47,557 nucleotides of DNA from Lachnospiraceae bacterium (GTDB lineage Bacteria; Bacillota; Clostridia; Lachnospirales; Lachnospiraceae), in the NCBI GenBank assembly GCA_015057455.1, contig SVEH01000025.1:1-47557 (forward strand), read 5' to 3'. Under the pieces are notes generated by a model. The model was not told where the DNA came from and ran no database searches. It worked only from the letters and a program-made list of their open reading frames with translations. Numbering within the stretch: position 1 is the stretch's first letter; each line of letters begins with the position of its first letter. A program made the position numbers and the translations under genes. Of the stretch, positions 9,171-17,490 are shown piece by piece.

Positions 9171-9608
9171 ATGAATGAATTATCTTTTAATAATATTAAG
9201 AATGTATTTAATATAGAAGATAAAGATATTAAAACAATATCGCCACTAGTATTTGCCTATGTAGGTGATAGTGTATATGATCTTATTATTAAGTCTATAT
9301 TAGTTGCAAGAGGAAATATACCAGTTAATAATCTTCATAAAAAAGCAAGCTCATTAGTTAAGGCAGAGGCACAAGTACGAATGTATAATGCAGTAAAGGA
9401 TATATTAGATGAAGATGAACAAAGTGTATTTCGTAGAGGGCGTAATGCTAAATCATATACGACAGCTAAGAATGCAACAAAGATAGACTATAGAATGGCA
9501 ACAGGATATGAAGCATTGATAGGATATTTATACATGGAAGATAAAATAGAAAGAATATACCAATTAGTTAGTGTTGGATTAAAGGAAGTTGAAGAAGATG
9601 GAAGATAA
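9171..9608 (+). CDS. mrnC: Mini-ribonuclease 3
   Basis: A 145-residue RNase III-like nuclease without the double-stranded RNA binding domain. In Bacillus, Mini-III matures the 3' and 5' ends of 23S rRNA. The catalytic signature is seen as LVFAYVGDSVYDLIIKS and the second acidic motif as TGYEALIGYLYM. KNATKIDYR lies between them. ATG 9171 is preferred because AAAGGTGAG lies 7 nt upstream; an in-frame GTG at 9159 overlaps that site. It sits between cysS and rlmB, overlapping rlmB by 11 nt, which implies translational coupling. Confidence 0.95.
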   Translation: MNELSFNNIKNVFNIEDKDIKTISPLVFAYVGDSVYDLIIKSILVARGNIPVNNLHKKASSLVKAEAQVRMYNAVKDILDEDEQSVFRRGRNAKSYTTAKNATKIDYRMATGYEALIGYLYMEDKIERIYQLVSVGLKEVEEDGR

Positions 9609-10344
9609 TTTTAAAAGTGACATTATTGAAGGAAGAAATGCTGTAATAGAAGCATTTCGTTCAGGAAAAACAGTTGATAAGTTATGTGTATTAGAAGGAT
9701 GTAAAGATGGCCCAATTAACACAATAATAAGAGAAGCAAAAAAGCATAATGTAATGATAAAGTTTTTAAAAAAAGAAAGATTAGATCAATTATCAGTTGA
9801 GGGAAAGCACCAAGGTGTTATTGCTTATCTAGCGGCATATGAATATGCACAAGTAGAAGATATACTTCAGAATGCAAGGGACAAAGGAGAATCACCATTT
9901 GTAATAATACTTGATGGAATTGAAGACCCTCATAATCTTGGAGCAATAATAAGAACAGCCAATCAAGCAGGAGCTCATGGAATAATAATTCCTAAGAGAA
10001 GAGCAGTTGGTCTTACATCAACAGTAGCAAGAACATCAGCAGGAGCAATAAACTATACACCTGTAGCTAAAGTTACTAATATAGCACAAACAATAGAAGA
10101 ACTTAAAAAGGAAGGCATGTGGTTTGTATGTGCGGATATGGATGGCGAGGTTATGTATAACCTAGATTTGAAAGGTTCAATTGGACTTGTTATAGGTAAT
10201 GAGGGAGAGGGTGTATCACGTTTAGTAAAGGATAAGTGTGATTTTGTTGCAAGTATCCCTATGAAAGGTGATATAGATTCATTAAATGCATCAGTAGCAA
10301 TGGGAATCTTATCATACGAAATCGTTAGACAGAGAATGTTATAA
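9598..10344 (+). CDS. rlmB: 23S rRNA (guanosine-2'-O-)-methyltransferase RlmB (TrmH/SpoU family)
   Basis: A 248-residue SPOUT methyltransferase. The N-terminal L30e-like substrate-binding region starts IIEGRNAVIEAFRSGKTVDKL. The three SPOUT motifs follow: ILDGIEDPHNLGAIIRTANQ, then LVIGNEGEGVSRLV, then IPMKGDIDSLNASVAMGI with the terminal knot. ATG 9598 has AAAGGAAG 9 nt upstream; a TTG at 9589 is possible but less likely. It overlaps the end of mrnC. By family it methylates the 2'-OH of G2251 (E. coli numbering) in 23S rRNA, although Gram-positive members are less well tested. Confidence 0.93.
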   Translation: MEDNFKSDIIEGRNAVIEAFRSGKTVDKLCVLEGCKDGPINTIIREAKKHNVMIKFLKKERLDQLSVEGKHQGVIAYLAAYEYAQVEDILQNARDKGESPFVIILDGIEDPHNLGAIIRTANQAGAHGIIIPKRRAVGLTSTVARTSAGAINYTPVAKVTNIAQTIEELKKEGMWFVCADMDGEVMYNLDLKGSIGLVIGNEGEGVSRLVKDKCDFVASIPMKGDIDSLNASVAMGILSYEIVRQRML

Positions 10345-10459
10345 AACCTTTATTAATCTGTATAAAAATAGTATATATACGTAGAATAAGATATGTAAGG
10401 AAATATTTACAAAATGTAAAAGTAAGTAGCAGGCAAACATAGGTTAGTAGGGAGGATTT

Positions 10460-10879
10460 ATGTTTAAAAATAGATTGGTTCGTTGTATATTATTATTTTT
10501 AGTTGGAGGATTTTCATATTGTACAATAGAGATATGTGCAAGAGGATTTTCACATATTTCTATGTTAATAGCAGGAGGGTTATCGTTTATAATAATAGGT
10601 TATTTGAATAAATGGAGAGCTGATATGTCCTTAGTAGGACAAATGGTTATATCAGCATTAATAATTACAAGTATAGAATTTAGTACAGGAATAGTAGTAA
10701 ATAAAATAATGAATTTAAATGTGTGGGATTATTCAAGGTTACCATATAACTTTATGGGACAGATATGTTTGTTATATACAAATATATGGTTTTTATTATC
10801 AGCATTAGCAATATTTTTAGATGATTATATAAGGTATTATTTAATGGGAGATAAAAAACCACATTATAAAATATTTTAG
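10460..10879 (+). CDS. Putative ABC-transporter-type membrane protein (CmpB/PF06541-like)
   Basis: A 139-residue membrane protein with GGAGG placed 6 nt before the ATG. Four hydrophobic segments can be seen (about residues 7-28, 34-50, 58-78, 100-125). The pattern of a GxxxE in the first segments plus VNKIMNLNVWDYSRLPYNFMGQICLLY is characteristic of the PF06541 family annotated as putative ABC-transporter type IV. In that family the W-D-Y-S..P.N..GQICL block is highly conserved. No ATPase partner is adjacent. Function is unproven, and the name derives from family annotation rather than experiment. Confidence 0.75.
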   Translation: MFKNRLVRCILLFLVGGFSYCTIEICARGFSHISMLIAGGLSFIIIGYLNKWRADMSLVGQMVISALIITSIEFSTGIVVNKIMNLNVWDYSRLPYNFMGQICLLYTNIWFLLSALAIFLDDYIRYYLMGDKKPHYKIF

Positions 10880-11106
10880 AAAGATAATATAGTTCACATA
10901 AAGTAATATATGTAAAGTAAAAACATATAGTGAATATAACTATAAAACATATAGTAGGGTAAGAAAGGATACAGAATAGAAAACTAGAATAGTCCCCTAG
11001 GCTTAAGGTGGGGTTGAAATATAAGAATTAATAATATATAATGAAAATATGATAATGTGAAGGTGTAAGAGGAGTATAACAAATAATTAATTAGAGGGAG
11101 ATATAT

Positions 11107-12342
11107 ATGAATAAGGGATCTTCAAACTCTTTATTGATATGTATATCAGTTTTGTTTGTTAGTTTTTATATAGGAGCTACATCAACATCTGAGGATATGA
11201 GTATGGAGGACATACTTAATTATGGAGCAGTAGAGTATGTAGCAGAGTCTAATTTAGATGGAATATATGCAACATTGACAGCAGAAGAAAGTAATATAAT
11301 ACAAGCAGAGCAAACAGTTGTATCTACAATGGAAACAGTAGCTGAGGCGTATTATAAAGAGAGTCAAGGGAATATTCAAGATAGTGAAGAAGGTCAAGTT
11401 AATATAGAAGATGGCGATGATTCAGCCTTTGCAAGTATGGCTATTGCAAAGGTTTCTAGTTATGTCAATATAACAGAGACGGCATCGAAAGATGGAACAG
11501 TAGTGGGTAAATTATACAATGGATCATTTGCAACGGTGGTAAGTGAAGAAAATAATTGGACAAAGATTAGGTCCGGTGTAGTTACAGGATATGTTCCATC
11601 TTCATCTTTAATTACAGGTGAAGAGGTAAAGAATACTTATAAAAATTATATTACATATATGGCAGAGGCCACAGTAAATAGTTTGAATATTAGAAGTGAG
11701 AAATCAACTTCTGCTAGTAAAATAGCAACTATAAATAAAGGAACAAAATTAGAAGTAATTGATAAATCAGATCCTAAGTGGGTACAAGTTTCGTTTTTAA
11801 ATAAAAAAGGATATATATCCACTGATTATGTAAAAATTGAGTTATCATATAAATATGCAATATCAGTAAAAGAAGAAGGTGAGTTGCAAAAGGCAGCAGC
11901 AGCGGCAAAATTAACTCAAGCTGCAACATCATTGACTACTACATATGGAAGTAAAACTACAATTAATTCGGCAGACATGCGATTGTTAGTATGTTTGGTA
12001 TTCTGCGAGTCTGGTTCAGAACCATATGCAGGTAAGTTAGCAGTAGCCAATGTAGTACTTAATAGATATCATAGTAGTAAATATCCCAATACAATAAAAG
12101 CAGTTATTTATCAATCAGGACAGTTTTCGCCAACATGGAATGGTATGTTGAATAAGAGATTAGCAACATATGATAGTGGTGGATTTACATCAAAGAACCA
12201 TTTAGAAAGTATTCAAGCTGTAAAAGATGCTTTGGATGGAAAGAATAATATTGGTTCAAGGTTGTATTTTAATGGATATAATTATGAAAAGAATAGAGGA
12301 CATAAAAATGCTGTTAGAATTAGTAATCATCTGTTCTGGTAG
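11107..12342 (+). CDS. Secreted SH3-SH3-SleB-type cell wall hydrolase
   Basis: A 411-residue protein with an N-terminal signal or anchor segment (NSLLICISVLFVSFYIGA). An acidic, mostly non-globular stretch follows to about residue 110. Two bacterial SH3 domains lie at about 114-172 and 187-245 (both with the LNIRSEKSTSASKI or VNITETASKDGTVVGKL pattern). A Hydrolase_2/SleB-CwlJ domain fills 288-411 (LVCLVFCESGSEPYAGKLAV, QFSPTWNG). The Glu in CESG is the expected catalytic residue. SleB relatives cleave spore-cortex or vegetative peptidoglycan as lytic transglycosylases. It is first of four wall-hydrolase-like genes on the same strand. AGAGGGAG precedes the ATG. Confidence 0.9.
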   Translation: MNKGSSNSLLICISVLFVSFYIGATSTSEDMSMEDILNYGAVEYVAESNLDGIYATLTAEESNIIQAEQTVVSTMETVAEAYYKESQGNIQDSEEGQVNIEDGDDSAFASMAIAKVSSYVNITETASKDGTVVGKLYNGSFATVVSEENNWTKIRSGVVTGYVPSSSLITGEEVKNTYKNYITYMAEATVNSLNIRSEKSTSASKIATINKGTKLEVIDKSDPKWVQVSFLNKKGYISTDYVKIELSYKYAISVKEEGELQKAAAAAKLTQAATSLTTTYGSKTTINSADMRLLVCLVFCESGSEPYAGKLAVANVVLNRYHSSKYPNTIKAVIYQSGQFSPTWNGMLNKRLATYDSGGFTSKNHLESIQAVKDALDGKNNIGSRLYFNGYNYEKNRGHKNAVRISNHLFW

Positions 12343-12403
12343 TGCTAGTTATATAAAAACACTAAGCGTATGAAAAGATTTTTAATATTATAATGTGGGA
12401 GTG

Positions 12404-12433
12404 GAGCAATTGCGATTATGGTCGTAGTTGCTC
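12404..12433 (+). terminator. Terminator behind the SH3-SleB gene
   Basis: GAGCAATTGCG (12404-12414) pairs with CGTAGTTGCTC (12423-12433), 11 bp allowing two G-U pairs, 8-nt loop, then TTATTTAT. Confidence 0.65.
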
Positions 12434-12526
12434 TTATTTATAAGTATTGCTTACAAAATTATTAATAAAGAAAATATAAAATATTACGAAAATATTAACA
12501 TATTACAACAAATGTTACAAAATATA

Positions 12527-12535
12527 TGTTATAAT
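12527..12535 (+). promoter_or_regulatory. Extended -10 promoter candidate for the ChW hydrolase gene
   Basis: TGTTATAAT is a TGn-TATAAT extended -10 element 55 nt before the ATG at 12590. No good -35 hexamer stands at 17 nt, which fits an extended -10 promoter. Confidence 0.45.
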
Positions 12536-12589
12536 GTAAATAGTTATAATGGTAGTATAGAATCGGGAGTTTTGTAAGGGAGCGGTTAT

Positions 12590-13558
12590 ATGAATTTAAG
12601 TCTGGGAAGAATAACAAAAAACAAATACCTTATGTCAGCAATAATTGTAGGAATAATTCTTATTTGTTTCGTACTAACAATGGCTATTTCAAAGGCAGAT
12701 GGAACAGCAGGAATTACATATCGTGCACATGTTGCTTATAATGGTTGGATGAATTGGACATCAGATGGAACAATGGCAGGAACAACAGGAGAGTCTAGAA
12801 GAATGGAAGCTATTAAAATTAAGTTAACAGGAGATATGGCTGGAGATGTTATATATCAAACTTATGTAAGAGATATGGGATGGCAAGGTGAAGTTAAAAA
12901 CTCAGAGACATCAGGTGTAGAGGGACAATCAAAACAAATAGAAGCTATTAAGATTAGATTAGAAGGAGATGTAAAATCAAAATATAACGTTCTATACAGA
13001 GTTCACGTAAAGAACAAAGGCTGGTTAGATTGGGTATCAAATGGTGCAATGGCTGGATCAGATACAGAAGGTCTTCGTATAGAAGCAATTGAAATTAAAC
13101 TTGAGGAAATACCACAAAGTGATACTCCTAGTCAATATGAAAACAATAGAGGAAAAGTTACTACTTTAACAGATGATGAATTTGCAATGTTTGTAGCTAT
13201 AATTTATTGTGAATCAGGTGGAGAGTCTTATGAAGGAAAACTTGGAGTTGCTAATGTAATATTAAATAGATTATATGGTGGAACTTATGGTGATTCATTA
13301 AGAGATGTAATATATGCAAAAGGTCAATTTTCACCAGCGGGAGATGGCAAATTAGATAGGAAAATAAGTGAGTATAAGAATGGGAAATTTACAGAGAAAG
13401 CACATAAAGAGTGTATTGAAGCAGCTAAAGAAGCAATGGCAGGACATAATAATATTGGAAGTAGAAAGAATTTCATGACACCATCAGCATTTAAAAGATG
13501 CGTTGGAAGTGCATCAGACAAACTAGTAATTGGAAATCATGTATTCTTTACATGGTAA
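12590..13558 (+). CDS. ChW-repeat SleB-type cell wall hydrolase
   Basis: A 322-residue protein with a membrane/signal segment (residues 13-33, ending TMAISKADG). Three clostridial hydrophobic (ChW) repeats follow at about 42-180, each with a GW core and a closing EAIKIKL/EAIEIKL strand (for example YNGWMNWTSDGTMAG). A SleB-type Hydrolase_2 domain fills 194-322 (IYCESGGESYEGKLGVANVI, KGQFSPAGDGK, HNNIGSR). ChW repeats are thought to bind cell-surface components. It is followed after 15 nt by a paralogue with a near-identical repeat region, so the pair arose by tandem duplication and is co-transcribed. Confidence 0.92.
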   Translation: MNLSLGRITKNKYLMSAIIVGIILICFVLTMAISKADGTAGITYRAHVAYNGWMNWTSDGTMAGTTGESRRMEAIKIKLTGDMAGDVIYQTYVRDMGWQGEVKNSETSGVEGQSKQIEAIKIRLEGDVKSKYNVLYRVHVKNKGWLDWVSNGAMAGSDTEGLRIEAIEIKLEEIPQSDTPSQYENNRGKVTTLTDDEFAMFVAIIYCESGGESYEGKLGVANVILNRLYGGTYGDSLRDVIYAKGQFSPAGDGKLDRKISEYKNGKFTEKAHKECIEAAKEAMAGHNNIGSRKNFMTPSAFKRCVGSASDKLVIGNHVFFTW

Positions 13559-13573
13559 AAGGAGGATTATATT

Positions 13574-14887
13574 ATGAATTGGCAAATTAAAAGGAGATTT
13601 AATAAAAAGTATACTATGGCAGCAGTAATAATAGCTGTAATTGCAGGAGTTGTAGGTGTTGGTGCAGCAGTATCTAAAGCAGATGGTACTGTAGGTGTGA
13701 AATATCGTGCACATGTAGCTTATGATGGTTGGTTAAAATGGGCTTGTGACGGAGCAACAGCAGGTACAACTGGAGAATCAAAAAGAATGGAAGCAGTAAA
13801 AATAAAGTTAACAGGAGATATGGCTGGAGATGTTGTATATTCTACATATGTAAAGGATATGGGTTGGACTGGCGAAGTTAAAAATTCAGAGACATCAGGT
13901 GTAGAAGGACAATCAAAGCAAATAGAAGCTATAAAAATAAGATTAGAAGGCGATGTTGCCAATAGTTATGATATTACATATAGAGCTCATATAAAAAATG
14001 GCGGATGGCAACAATGGGTTTCAAATGGAGCAGTAGCTGGTTCTGAAACATTTGGATTAAGAATTGAAGCAATAGAAATTAAGTTAGTAGAAAAACAAAT
14101 TGAAACTGGAATTGCTACAGATTATGTATTAAATATTATTGGAGATGCAGAAGTACAACAACAAGATGCACAGATACAACAAGATGCACAAGTGCAACAG
14201 CAACAAGCAGAACAACAGGCTCAAGAAGAAGCACAAAGACAAGCAGAGGAACAAGCAAGATTAGAAGCAGAAAGAATTGCACAAGAACAAGCACAGCAAC
14301 AAGCTGAACAAGAAGCGCAGCAACAACAGCAACAAGTACAAGAGTCACCATTCCATAAGTACACAGATTTAACAGAAACTCAATTAAAGGGACTTGCTAG
14401 GTTGTGTCAACAAGAGCAAGGTACAGCTAGAGGTGCAGCAGCGGAAGCATCACTTATGGCAAATCATATGGATTTAAGACATTGTAATGCTAGAAAATAT
14501 GATATAAATGGTACAGGTTTATATAATTATGTAAGAAATGGTGGATGGTTTGCACATGCAGCTAAATGGATGGATAAACAAGATCCTAAACCAGAAATAT
14601 TAGAAGCAGTAAGAAAAGTATTAGTAGAAGGAAAGAGAACACTTCCTGGATATGTAAATGAGCATGATTGTTTCTCTGATATATCATCAGCAACAAACGA
14701 TGGAGCTGGTATTAGTAAAAAGGATAGGAGTGCTTATAAACAACATGTTACATATATAAAGAATGCATATGGTGGCAATTATACATTCTATTGTTTCCCA
14801 TCAGATTCAAGTGATCCATTTGGATACACTAGTAAATCAAAAAGAGAAGAAATAGGAGACTTCTGTTATAACTTTGATGATATCTAA
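13574..14887 (+). CDS. ChW-repeat protein with Gln-rich linker and divergent hydrolase-like domain
   Basis: A 437-residue paralogue of the preceding gene in its N-terminal half: membrane segment (about 14-33), then three ChW repeats (38-175) sharing EVKNSETSGVEGQSKQIEAI exactly with its neighbour. A low-complexity Q/A/E linker (193-258) is predicted to be helical. The C-terminal domain (260-437) is not a standard SleB domain, but the segment LARLCQQEQGTARGAAAEAS aligns in style with the CESGGESYEGKLGVAN motif of SleB, with Glu conserved. CFSDISS and DRSAYKQHV follow. I infer a diverged peptidoglycan hydrolase, though the activity is untested. AAAAGGAGG lies 8 nt before the ATG. Confidence 0.8.
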   Translation: MNWQIKRRFNKKYTMAAVIIAVIAGVVGVGAAVSKADGTVGVKYRAHVAYDGWLKWACDGATAGTTGESKRMEAVKIKLTGDMAGDVVYSTYVKDMGWTGEVKNSETSGVEGQSKQIEAIKIRLEGDVANSYDITYRAHIKNGGWQQWVSNGAVAGSETFGLRIEAIEIKLVEKQIETGIATDYVLNIIGDAEVQQQDAQIQQDAQVQQQQAEQQAQEEAQRQAEEQARLEAERIAQEQAQQQAEQEAQQQQQQVQESPFHKYTDLTETQLKGLARLCQQEQGTARGAAAEASLMANHMDLRHCNARKYDINGTGLYNYVRNGGWFAHAAKWMDKQDPKPEILEAVRKVLVEGKRTLPGYVNEHDCFSDISSATNDGAGISKKDRSAYKQHVTYIKNAYGGNYTFYCFPSDSSDPFGYTSKSKREEIGDFCYNFDDI

Positions 14888-14995
14888 AATTTGTAATAGT
14901 CAAAGTTTTAAAACTAAAGTGGCAGTAATTCATATTTGATTTATATAGATAAATGAAATACTGGAAGTTTATAGGAAGAGGAGGTTATATAGTAT

Positions 14996-15063
14996 ACTTT
15001 TAGGGTGCGAGTAAATGCGTATTACGTAGTGGGAGCGTAGCATAAAAATTAACACTTAAAAGT
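14996..15063 (+). ncRNA. Candidate structured leader RNA ahead of a SleB-type hydrolase gene
   Basis: ACTTTTAGGGTG (14996-15007) pairs with CACTTAAAAGT (15053-15063), 11 bp with one bulged G and one G-U. Inside it, ATGC (15015-15018) pairs with GCAT (15040-15043), and TACG (15023-15026) pairs with CGTA (15036-15039) around a purine-rich loop TAGTGGGAG. The element is richer in G than its surroundings and ends 10 nt before the AAGGAG site of the gene at 15091. I do not match it to a named riboswitch class. Confidence 0.4.
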
Positions 15064-15090
15064 GCGTGGAAAAAAGGAGATAATTGAATA

Positions 15091-15651
15091 ATGGGAACAA
15101 AATTGAATAGCAAAAGAGTTATATGTAGTTTAGCAATGATATTAGTTTTTACATTAAGTTTCGTACTAGCAATGAATGTATCAAAGGCTAGTGAATATGA
15201 AGAAACAGATATGATGAGAGGTAGTAAGAACAGAGGTGTTGAAACTACTGTAACGGAAGCAGAGTATAGATTATTTGTATGTATTGTATACTGTGAAGCA
15301 GGTGGAGAAAAGTATGAAGGTCAGTTAGGTGTGGCAAATGTAATACTTAATAGATTACATAGTGCAGATTGGCCAAATACATTAAAGGATGTTATTTATC
15401 AAAAACATCAATTCTCACCAGTTAAAAATGGTTACTTGAATAAGGCTTTAGCAGCTTATGATAAAGGCGAATTCAATACTAAGTGGCATGAGTCATGTTT
15501 TAAAGCAGTAGATGATGCTCTTGCAGGTAAGAACAATATAGGTAATAGAATGTATTTTATGACTCCTAAGGCGTTGCAACAAAACTTAGGAAATAATTAT
15601 TACGATAAATTAGTTATTGGTAATACTGCATTCTTTAACACTAATTGGTAA
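15091..15651 (+). CDS. Short secreted SleB-type cell wall hydrolase
   Basis: A 186-residue protein made of a signal/anchor segment (residues 9-33, ending AMNVSKASE), a short linker, and one Hydrolase_2/SleB domain (55-186). The domain shows VYCEAGGEKYEGQLGVANVI, KHQFSPVKNG, KNNIGNRMYF and a closing VIGNTAFF. The Glu in CEAGG is the predicted catalytic acid. It lacks ChW or SH3 domains, so it should depend on diffusion or the membrane anchor. The N-terminal segment resembles that of the ChW proteins (ending xSKA), which supports a shared origin. It is last in the four-gene hydrolase cluster and ends at the terminator at 15691. Confidence 0.92.
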   Translation: MGTKLNSKRVICSLAMILVFTLSFVLAMNVSKASEYEETDMMRGSKNRGVETTVTEAEYRLFVCIVYCEAGGEKYEGQLGVANVILNRLHSADWPNTLKDVIYQKHQFSPVKNGYLNKALAAYDKGEFNTKWHESCFKAVDDALAGKNNIGNRMYFMTPKALQQNLGNNYYDKLVIGNTAFFNTNW

Positions 15652-15690
15652 AATATTTTGTGGATATTTGTTATATGACAGAATTTATTA

Positions 15691-15715
15691 GAGGGCTGTA
15701 AGCAGCCCTCTTTTT
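15691..15715 (+). terminator. Intrinsic terminator of the hydrolase cluster
   Basis: GAGGGCTG (15691-15698), loop TAAG, CAGCCCTC (15703-15710), then five T. A textbook intrinsic terminator. Confidence 0.92.
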
Positions 15716-15719
15716 AATT

Positions 15720-15794
15720 TGCAGGAAATTACAACTTGAGATTGTCGCTTTCTGTAAAACAAAAACTCCTCCGGAGGATGCACATTACAACTTG
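15720..15794. repeat. Intergenic repeat, copy B
   Basis: The first 25 nt (15720-15744) match 28241-28265 at 22 of 25 positions (TGCAG-AAA-TACAAC-TGAGATTG). The 11-mer ATTACAACTTG occurs twice, at 15728 and 15784, flanking a GC-rich palindrome TCCTCCGGAGGA (15767-15778) and GGATGCACA (15776-15784), which also occurs in copy A at 1481. It follows a terminator directly. Confidence 0.5.
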
Positions 15795-15930
15795 TAATAA
15801 TTTCTATAATAGGTTATATTAAGTATGAATTTTAATAAAAGAATGGACACGAAATATGCAATGTATTTTAGGTATATAATGCATATGATGTATATTAAGT
15901 ATTCATTGTGTATAGTACGTAGGAGGAATT

Positions 15931-17484
15931 ATGAGTATTTTAAATGTAGAACATTTGACACATGGATTTGGAGATAGAGCAATATTTGATGATGTTTCTT
16001 TTAGATTATTAAAAGGTGAACATGTAGGATTAATAGGAGCTAATGGAGAAGGTAAATCTTCTTTTATGAACATTATTATTGGAAAGTTACAACCAGATGA
16101 AGGTAAGATAGAATGGGCAAAGAATGCTCATGTGGGATATTTGGATCAGCACACAGTTTTAGAAAAGGGAATGACTATAAGAGACGTATTGGCATCTGCA
16201 TTTGATCCATTATTTGAAATGGAGAGCAGAATGAATGAAATCTGTGATAAACTTGGAGAATTAGCAGATGATGAGATGGAAGCTGCTATGGAAGAATTAG
16301 GTACAATTCAAGATTTACTTACTAATCATGATTTTTATATGATTGATGCAAAGGTAGATGAAGTAGCTAGAGCTCTTGGTCTAGATGATTTGGGATTAGA
16401 GAAAGATGTTACTGATTTGTCAGGGGGACAAAGAACTAAGGTTTTATTAGGCAAATTACTTCTTGAGAAGCCAGATATACTATTGTTAGATGAGCCAACA
16501 AACTATTTAGATGAGGGACATATTGAATGGTTAAAAAGATATTTGAATGAATATGAGAATGCATTTATATTGATAACACATGATATCCCATTTTTAAATA
16601 GTGTTGTTAATTTAATTTATCATATGGATAATAAAGAACTTAATAGATATGTTGGAGATTATGATAAGTTTATGGAAGTGTATGAGATGAAGAAATCTCA
16701 ACTTGAAGCGGCTTATAATAGACAACAAAAAGAAATTGCAGATTTAAAGGATTTTGTAGCTCGTAACAAGGCGAGAGTTGCAACAAGAAATATGGCTATG
16801 TCTCGTCAGAAAAAACTTGATAAAATGGATGTAATTGAGCTAGCAAGAGAGAAACCAAAGCCAGAATTTAATTTTAAGAATGCAAGAACACCAGGAAGAT
16901 ATATATTCCAAACAAAAGATATGGTTATAGGATATGATGAACCACTTTCAAGTCCACTTACTCTTGAAATGGAAAGGGGACAAAAAATAGTTTTAACAGG
17001 TGCTAATGGAATTGGTAAATCAACATTATTAAAGAGCATATTAGGTTTAATTAAGCCATTAAGCGGAAGTGTAGAACTTGGAGATTATTTAGAGATAGGC
17101 TATTTTGAACAAGAGATGGATCAAAGTGTAAGAACAACTTGTATTGAAGAGATTTGGCAAGAATTTCCTGGATTTACACAATATGAAGTGCGTTCAGCTT
17201 TAGCTAAGTGTGGATTGACTACAAAGCATATTGAAAGTTTAGTTAGAGTGCTTAGTGGTGGAGAGCAAGCTAAGGTTAGGTTATGTAAATTAATTAACAA
17301 AGAAACTAATATATTATTGCTTGATGAGCCAACAAACCATCTAGATGTAGATGCTAAAGATGAATTAAAAAGAGCACTACAAGAATATAAAGGAAGTATT
17401 CTAATGGTTTGTCATGAACCAGAGTTTTATACAGGATTAGCCACACATGTGTGGGATTGTAGTAAATGGACTACTAGATTATAG
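15931..17484 (+). CDS. ABC-F family ATP-binding protein
   Basis: A 517-residue protein with two ABC ATPase domains and no membrane segment, as in the ABC-F family that acts on ribosomes. The first Walker A is GANGEGKSS (residues 36-44), with signature LSGGQRTK (about 163) and Walker B LLLDEPTNYLD. The second has GANGIGKST (about 357), LSGGEQAK (about 440) and LLLDEPTNHLD. The charged linker between domains (EVYEMKKSQLEAAYNRQQKE) is the P-site tRNA interaction motif region. Whether it is a translation factor or an antibiotic-resistance protein cannot be told from sequence; its location among housekeeping genes favours the former. AGGAGG precedes the ATG. Confidence 0.93.
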   Translation: MSILNVEHLTHGFGDRAIFDDVSFRLLKGEHVGLIGANGEGKSSFMNIIIGKLQPDEGKIEWAKNAHVGYLDQHTVLEKGMTIRDVLASAFDPLFEMESRMNEICDKLGELADDEMEAAMEELGTIQDLLTNHDFYMIDAKVDEVARALGLDDLGLEKDVTDLSGGQRTKVLLGKLLLEKPDILLLDEPTNYLDEGHIEWLKRYLNEYENAFILITHDIPFLNSVVNLIYHMDNKELNRYVGDYDKFMEVYEMKKSQLEAAYNRQQKEIADLKDFVARNKARVATRNMAMSRQKKLDKMDVIELAREKPKPEFNFKNARTPGRYIFQTKDMVIGYDEPLSSPLTLEMERGQKIVLTGANGIGKSTLLKSILGLIKPLSGSVELGDYLEIGYFEQEMDQSVRTTCIEEIWQEFPGFTQYEVRSALAKCGLTTKHIESLVRVLSGGEQAKVRLCKLINKETNILLLDEPTNHLDVDAKDELKRALQEYKGSILMVCHEPEFYTGLATHVWDCSKWTTRL

Positions 17485-17490
17485 ACAGCA

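Noticed and set aside
10880..11106. ydaO-type c-di-AMP riboswitch before the first hydrolase gene
   Set aside because: Only GGGGTTGAAAT slightly recalls the motif; the other conserved blocks and the required length are missing.
14136..14351. Minus-strand frame opposite the Gln-rich linker
   Set aside because: It is only Val/Leu repeats produced by the complement of CAA/GCA codons.
15767..15784. GGAGGATG as a ribosome binding site and start of a small gene
   Set aside because: It is part of a palindrome in a repeat; the frame that follows is short and closes quickly.
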